Below, piece by piece: positions 61,521-64,000 of a stretch of 64,000 nt of DNA. The stretch spans positions 124,001 through 188,000 of the forward strand of contig NZ_QJHB01000003.1 of assembly GCF_003260275.1 (NCBI RefSeq), read 5' to 3'. A program made the position numbers and the translations under genes. Origin of the DNA: Homoserinimonas sp. OAct 916. GTDB taxonomy: Bacteria; Actinomycetota; Actinomycetes; Actinomycetales; Microbacteriaceae. The first letter of the stretch is position 1. Each line of letters starts with the position of its first letter. The notes under the pieces are model-generated. The model saw nothing but the letters and a program-made list of their open reading frames with translations, had not been told where the DNA came from and did not search any database.

Positions 61521-63011
61521 ATGCCTGAATTCTTTCCATGGTGGGTGGCGGTCACCCACTTCCTGAACATCTTCTTCCTGCTTCTCCTGGCGCGGAGCGG
61601 GCTAGAAGTACTGTCCGCATTTCCCAAGCTGTACTGGTACGACAACTGCCCTCCCGGCCGGGAATGGTTGAGGTTCTCGAAGAAGATGTATGGGGCGGAC
61701 TCACGCAAACTCTGGTCGTCATTGGACGAGGAAGAGGCTTGGTGGCCGATGATCGCGTTGCCCGGCAAGAGGAACATCGGAATCGGCAGACATTGGCACT
61801 TCTCCGGGGTGCAGTTCTGGATCCTCACCGGGGTGGTCTACATCGTCATGGTCTTCGCCACCGGATACTGGCAGTACCTGATCCCCACGCACTGGTCGAT
61901 CGTCCCCGATTCGATCAACTCCATCGGCACCTACCTGCACTTCGAAATCCCGGCAAAGATTGTCGGCGAACCGTTCGAGCCCGCCCAGAAGCTGGCGTAT
62001 TTCATGGTCATCTTTTTGCTGGCACCATTCCAGGTGCTCACCGGCGCTGCGATGTCACCGTCGGTACTGGCACGATTCCCGTGGTACGGAAAAATCTTCA
62101 AAGGCAAACAAGGAGCGCGCAGCCTGCACTTTCTCGGGCTGGCTGCCTTCGGCGTGTTCACCGTCATCCACACGTTCATGGTGCTGGTTCACAACATCCC
62201 GAACGAAGCAGCCGGTATCGTCCTTGCCGACCAGAATGCCAACGGCACGAAGGCAATCATCATTGGCCTTACCGGAATCGCTCTGATCGTCATCGTGCAT
62301 GTGGTGATCACCTGGTTCTCTCTGCGGTACCGCCGCGCCACCCAACGAACGCTCGGAGTGATGGTGAACCCCTTCGAGAAGATGTTCTCCAAGGCGTTCA
62401 CCTCCCGCCAACGGTTCACGCGCAGGAACATCTCACCGTATTTCCGGGTCAACGGCTACCCCCCGGTCGATCATGCGTACGAGCGGTTGGTGGCGAGCGG
62501 ATTCACGGAGTACCGCCTGCCGATCGGCGGTCTGGTCGACCATCCGGTCTCGCTCTCACTGGGAGACCTTCGCAAAGTTGGTGAGCAATCACAGATCACC
62601 AAGCACAATTGCATTCAGGGCTGGACCGCCGTCGCCGAATGGGGCGGGGTGCCATTGGCGACGATCATCGAACTGGTGCACCCGCAGGAGGCCGCCAAGC
62701 ACGTCGTGTTCTACGCCATGGATGACAAGGGGCTCACGGAGGGGGAGGGGCGCTACGGCTTTTTTTACGGCAGCATCCCCTTGCACCTCGCCAAGAACCC
62801 GCAATCGATCCTCGCTCTGGAGATGAACGGTGCACCACTGCCGATTGAACACGGTGCCCCGATACGGGTCCGACTCGAGACCCAGCTCGGTTTCAAGATG
62901 GTGAAGTGGGTGTGCGCCATCGAATTCGTCGCCGATTACCGCAACATAGGCATGGGCCAGGGCGGGTGGCGCGAAGATCAGCAGTTCTACGCCAATGCGG
63001 CCGGCATATGA
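61521..63011 (+). CDS. Fusion of cytochrome b (b561/formate-dehydrogenase-gamma-like) with a molybdopterin sulfite-oxidase-like domain
   Basis: 496 aa. N-terminal ~290 residues have about five membrane spans with His positions (WVAVTHFLNIFF, RHWHFSGVQFWILTG, SLHFLGLAAFGVFTVIHTFMVLVHNI, ALIVIVHVVITWF) that can ligate heme. The C-terminal ~200 residues are a Moco domain with the Mo-ligand Cys364 in KHNCIQGWTAVAEWGGVPL and a final INLG-like YRNIGMGQGGWREDQQFYANAAGI. Predicted membrane quinone/heme-linked molybdoenzyme serving the preceding dehydrogenases. Confidence 0.88.
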   Translation: MPEFFPWWVAVTHFLNIFFLLLLARSGLEVLSAFPKLYWYDNCPPGREWLRFSKKMYGADSRKLWSSLDEEEAWWPMIALPGKRNIGIGRHWHFSGVQFWILTGVVYIVMVFATGYWQYLIPTHWSIVPDSINSIGTYLHFEIPAKIVGEPFEPAQKLAYFMVIFLLAPFQVLTGAAMSPSVLARFPWYGKIFKGKQGARSLHFLGLAAFGVFTVIHTFMVLVHNIPNEAAGIVLADQNANGTKAIIIGLTGIALIVIVHVVITWFSLRYRRATQRTLGVMVNPFEKMFSKAFTSRQRFTRRNISPYFRVNGYPPVDHAYERLVASGFTEYRLPIGGLVDHPVSLSLGDLRKVGEQSQITKHNCIQGWTAVAEWGGVPLATIIELVHPQEAAKHVVFYAMDDKGLTEGEGRYGFFYGSIPLHLAKNPQSILALEMNGAPLPIEHGAPIRVRLETQLGFKMVKWVCAIEFVADYRNIGMGQGGWREDQQFYANAAGI

Positions 63012-63101
63012 CTCTGTTGGCACGTCCGGTGGCCGTCTCCCCGCAACGGGGCGGCGAGGGTCGTCGACTGGCCGGAGGCACACAATCAAGGAAGTATCGC
63101 A

Positions 63102-64000
63102 ATGGCAGACACCACAGATGAACCCCAGTTTCCTCCCCGTGTTCTGAGAGAATATTCGCTGATCGCCGACGGGGAGCGTGGCGCCCTGATCGGTCCGCGC
63201 GGTGAAATCGTCTGGATGTGCGCTCCACGGTGGGACTCCGACGCCGTGTTCTCGAAACTGATCGGTGGTGAAGGAATCTATGCGATCACGCCGGTCGACG
63301 AGTTCGTCTGGGGAGGCTACTACGAAGAGGGCAGCCTGATCTGGCGCAGCCGGTGGGTGACCACAAGCGGCATCATCGAATGCCGCGAAGCATTGGCTTT
63401 CCCGGCCGAGCCGGGCCGTTTGGTGTTGTTGCGACGGGTCATCGCCGTCGACGGCGAAGCCCACGTCACAATAGTGCTGGAGCCGCGCGCCGGGTTCGGC
63501 CGACACAAGACCCACTCGCTTTCTCGAAAGAGCGGGGTTTGGACGGCAACATCTGGGCAGCTGAAGGTTCGTTGGACGGGCGCGGATGACGCACGCCCGA
63601 AGGGCGACGGTTCACAACCGCTCACGATGGATCTGACCGTTCCAGTCGGCGGTCACCACGATTTCGTGCTGGAGATCTCTGAAAGGGCCGTGCCCGAGCA
63701 ACTCATCGATGCGGACACGGCATGGGAAGCCACGTCAAGCGCGTGGCGCGCCGCCGTTCCAGAGTTCGGGGAAACAATCGCTCCCTCGGACTCCAGGCAC
63801 TCGTACGCGGTGTTGCGTGGGCTGACCAGCACGGGAGGTGGGATGGTCGCCGCCGCGACCATGAGCCTCCCAGAGCGCGCCAAGCAGGGCCGCAACTATG
63901 ACTACCGCTATGTATGGATCCGGGACCAGTGCTTTGCCGGTCAGGCAATCGCCGCCAGCGGCACGCATCCGCTTCTCGATGACGCCGTTCGTTTCGTCTC
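63102..64000 (+). CDS. Glycoside hydrolase family 15 protein (glucoamylase/trehalase-like), 3'-truncated by window edge
   Basis: From ATG 63102 (AAGGA upstream) 299 codons are open to the window end. The N-terminal beta-sandwich (REYSLIADGERGALIGPRGEIVWMCAPRWDSDAVFSKLIG) and the start of the (alpha/alpha)6 domain with GRNYDYRYVWIRDQCFAGQA identify GH15; the catalytic Glu region lies beyond the window. In actinobacteria such proteins include trehalases. Last visible gene of the redox cluster. Confidence 0.88.
   Translation, partial: MADTTDEPQFPPRVLREYSLIADGERGALIGPRGEIVWMCAPRWDSDAVFSKLIGGEGIYAITPVDEFVWGGYYEEGSLIWRSRWVTTSGIIECREALAFPAEPGRLVLLRRVIAVDGEAHVTIVLEPRAGFGRHKTHSLSRKSGVWTATSGQLKVRWTGADDARPKGDGSQPLTMDLTVPVGGHHDFVLEISERAVPEQLIDADTAWEATSSAWRAAVPEFGETIAPSDSRHSYAVLRGLTSTGGGMVAAATMSLPERAKQGRNYDYRYVWIRDQCFAGQAIAASGTHPLLDDAVRFV

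Overview
The window looks like chromosome from a high-GC actinobacterium, most likely of the Microbacteriaceae. Pointers are the mycothiol enzyme Mca, the family-typical small proteins DUF501, DUF4307, DUF4245 and (probably) DUF6264, frequent GTG starts, many 4-nt ATGA/GTGA overlaps, and several genes with a TANNNT -10 hexamer only 6-8 nt before the start codon (leaderless mRNAs). Taxonomy is inferred from gene content; no rRNA is present.

Layout. 1-11.4 kb: 3' part of pckG, an SGNH hydrolase, mazG, a TetR regulator, hisS, then eno followed by an ftsB-like / DUF501 / subtilase run, a type II NADH dehydrogenase with a long Lys/Ala tail, and a tRNA-Leu(UAA). 11.7-18.1 kb: a TetR-MFS-PLP enzyme-FAD lactone oxidase operon facing an ABC exporter pair. 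18.2-34.8 kb: lemA-htpX, a YcaQ-like protein, an AI-2E permease, ilvA, greA, DUF4307, mca, an M20 peptidase, hemolysin III, uppS, a class V aminotransferase, PIN-PhoH, an acyl-CoA dehydrogenase-like protein and a DUF222-HNH protein. 35.1-48.7 kb: fumC, a carbonic anhydrase/DUF4245/xseB/xseA/exonuclease operon, fbaA and glpX, rmuC, an aldehyde dehydrogenase, a second exonuclease and ychF. pckG, eno, fbaA and glpX together cover much of gluconeogenesis.

48.7-53.3 kb is a mosaic accessory strip directly behind ychF. It holds an IS3 remnant, a lipoprotein, a membrane protein gene interrupted by an amber codon, a cupin, a CMD-family protein and an RpiB-like isomerase. These are separated by degenerate copies of a tail resembling the 3' end of ychF, by two diverged ~365-bp modules and by three ~85-bp palindromic repeats. 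This is the best candidate for an undescribed element. 53.3-56.7 kb carries an FAD oxidoreductase, DUF2071 and ppx.

56.9-64 kb is a co-directional redox cluster: small membrane protein, gluconate-dehydrogenase-subunit-3-like protein, GMC oxidoreductase, a pyruvate-oxidase-like TPP enzyme, a cytochrome b/molybdopterin fusion, and a GH15 protein running off the window.

A second window-wide oddity: many genes end in, or start from, a private short tandem array (13-21 bp units, each array with its own sequence). The unit often contains the gene's own stop codon (MFS, lactone oxidase, htpX, greA, hemolysin III, phoH, rmuC) or start codon (ilvA).
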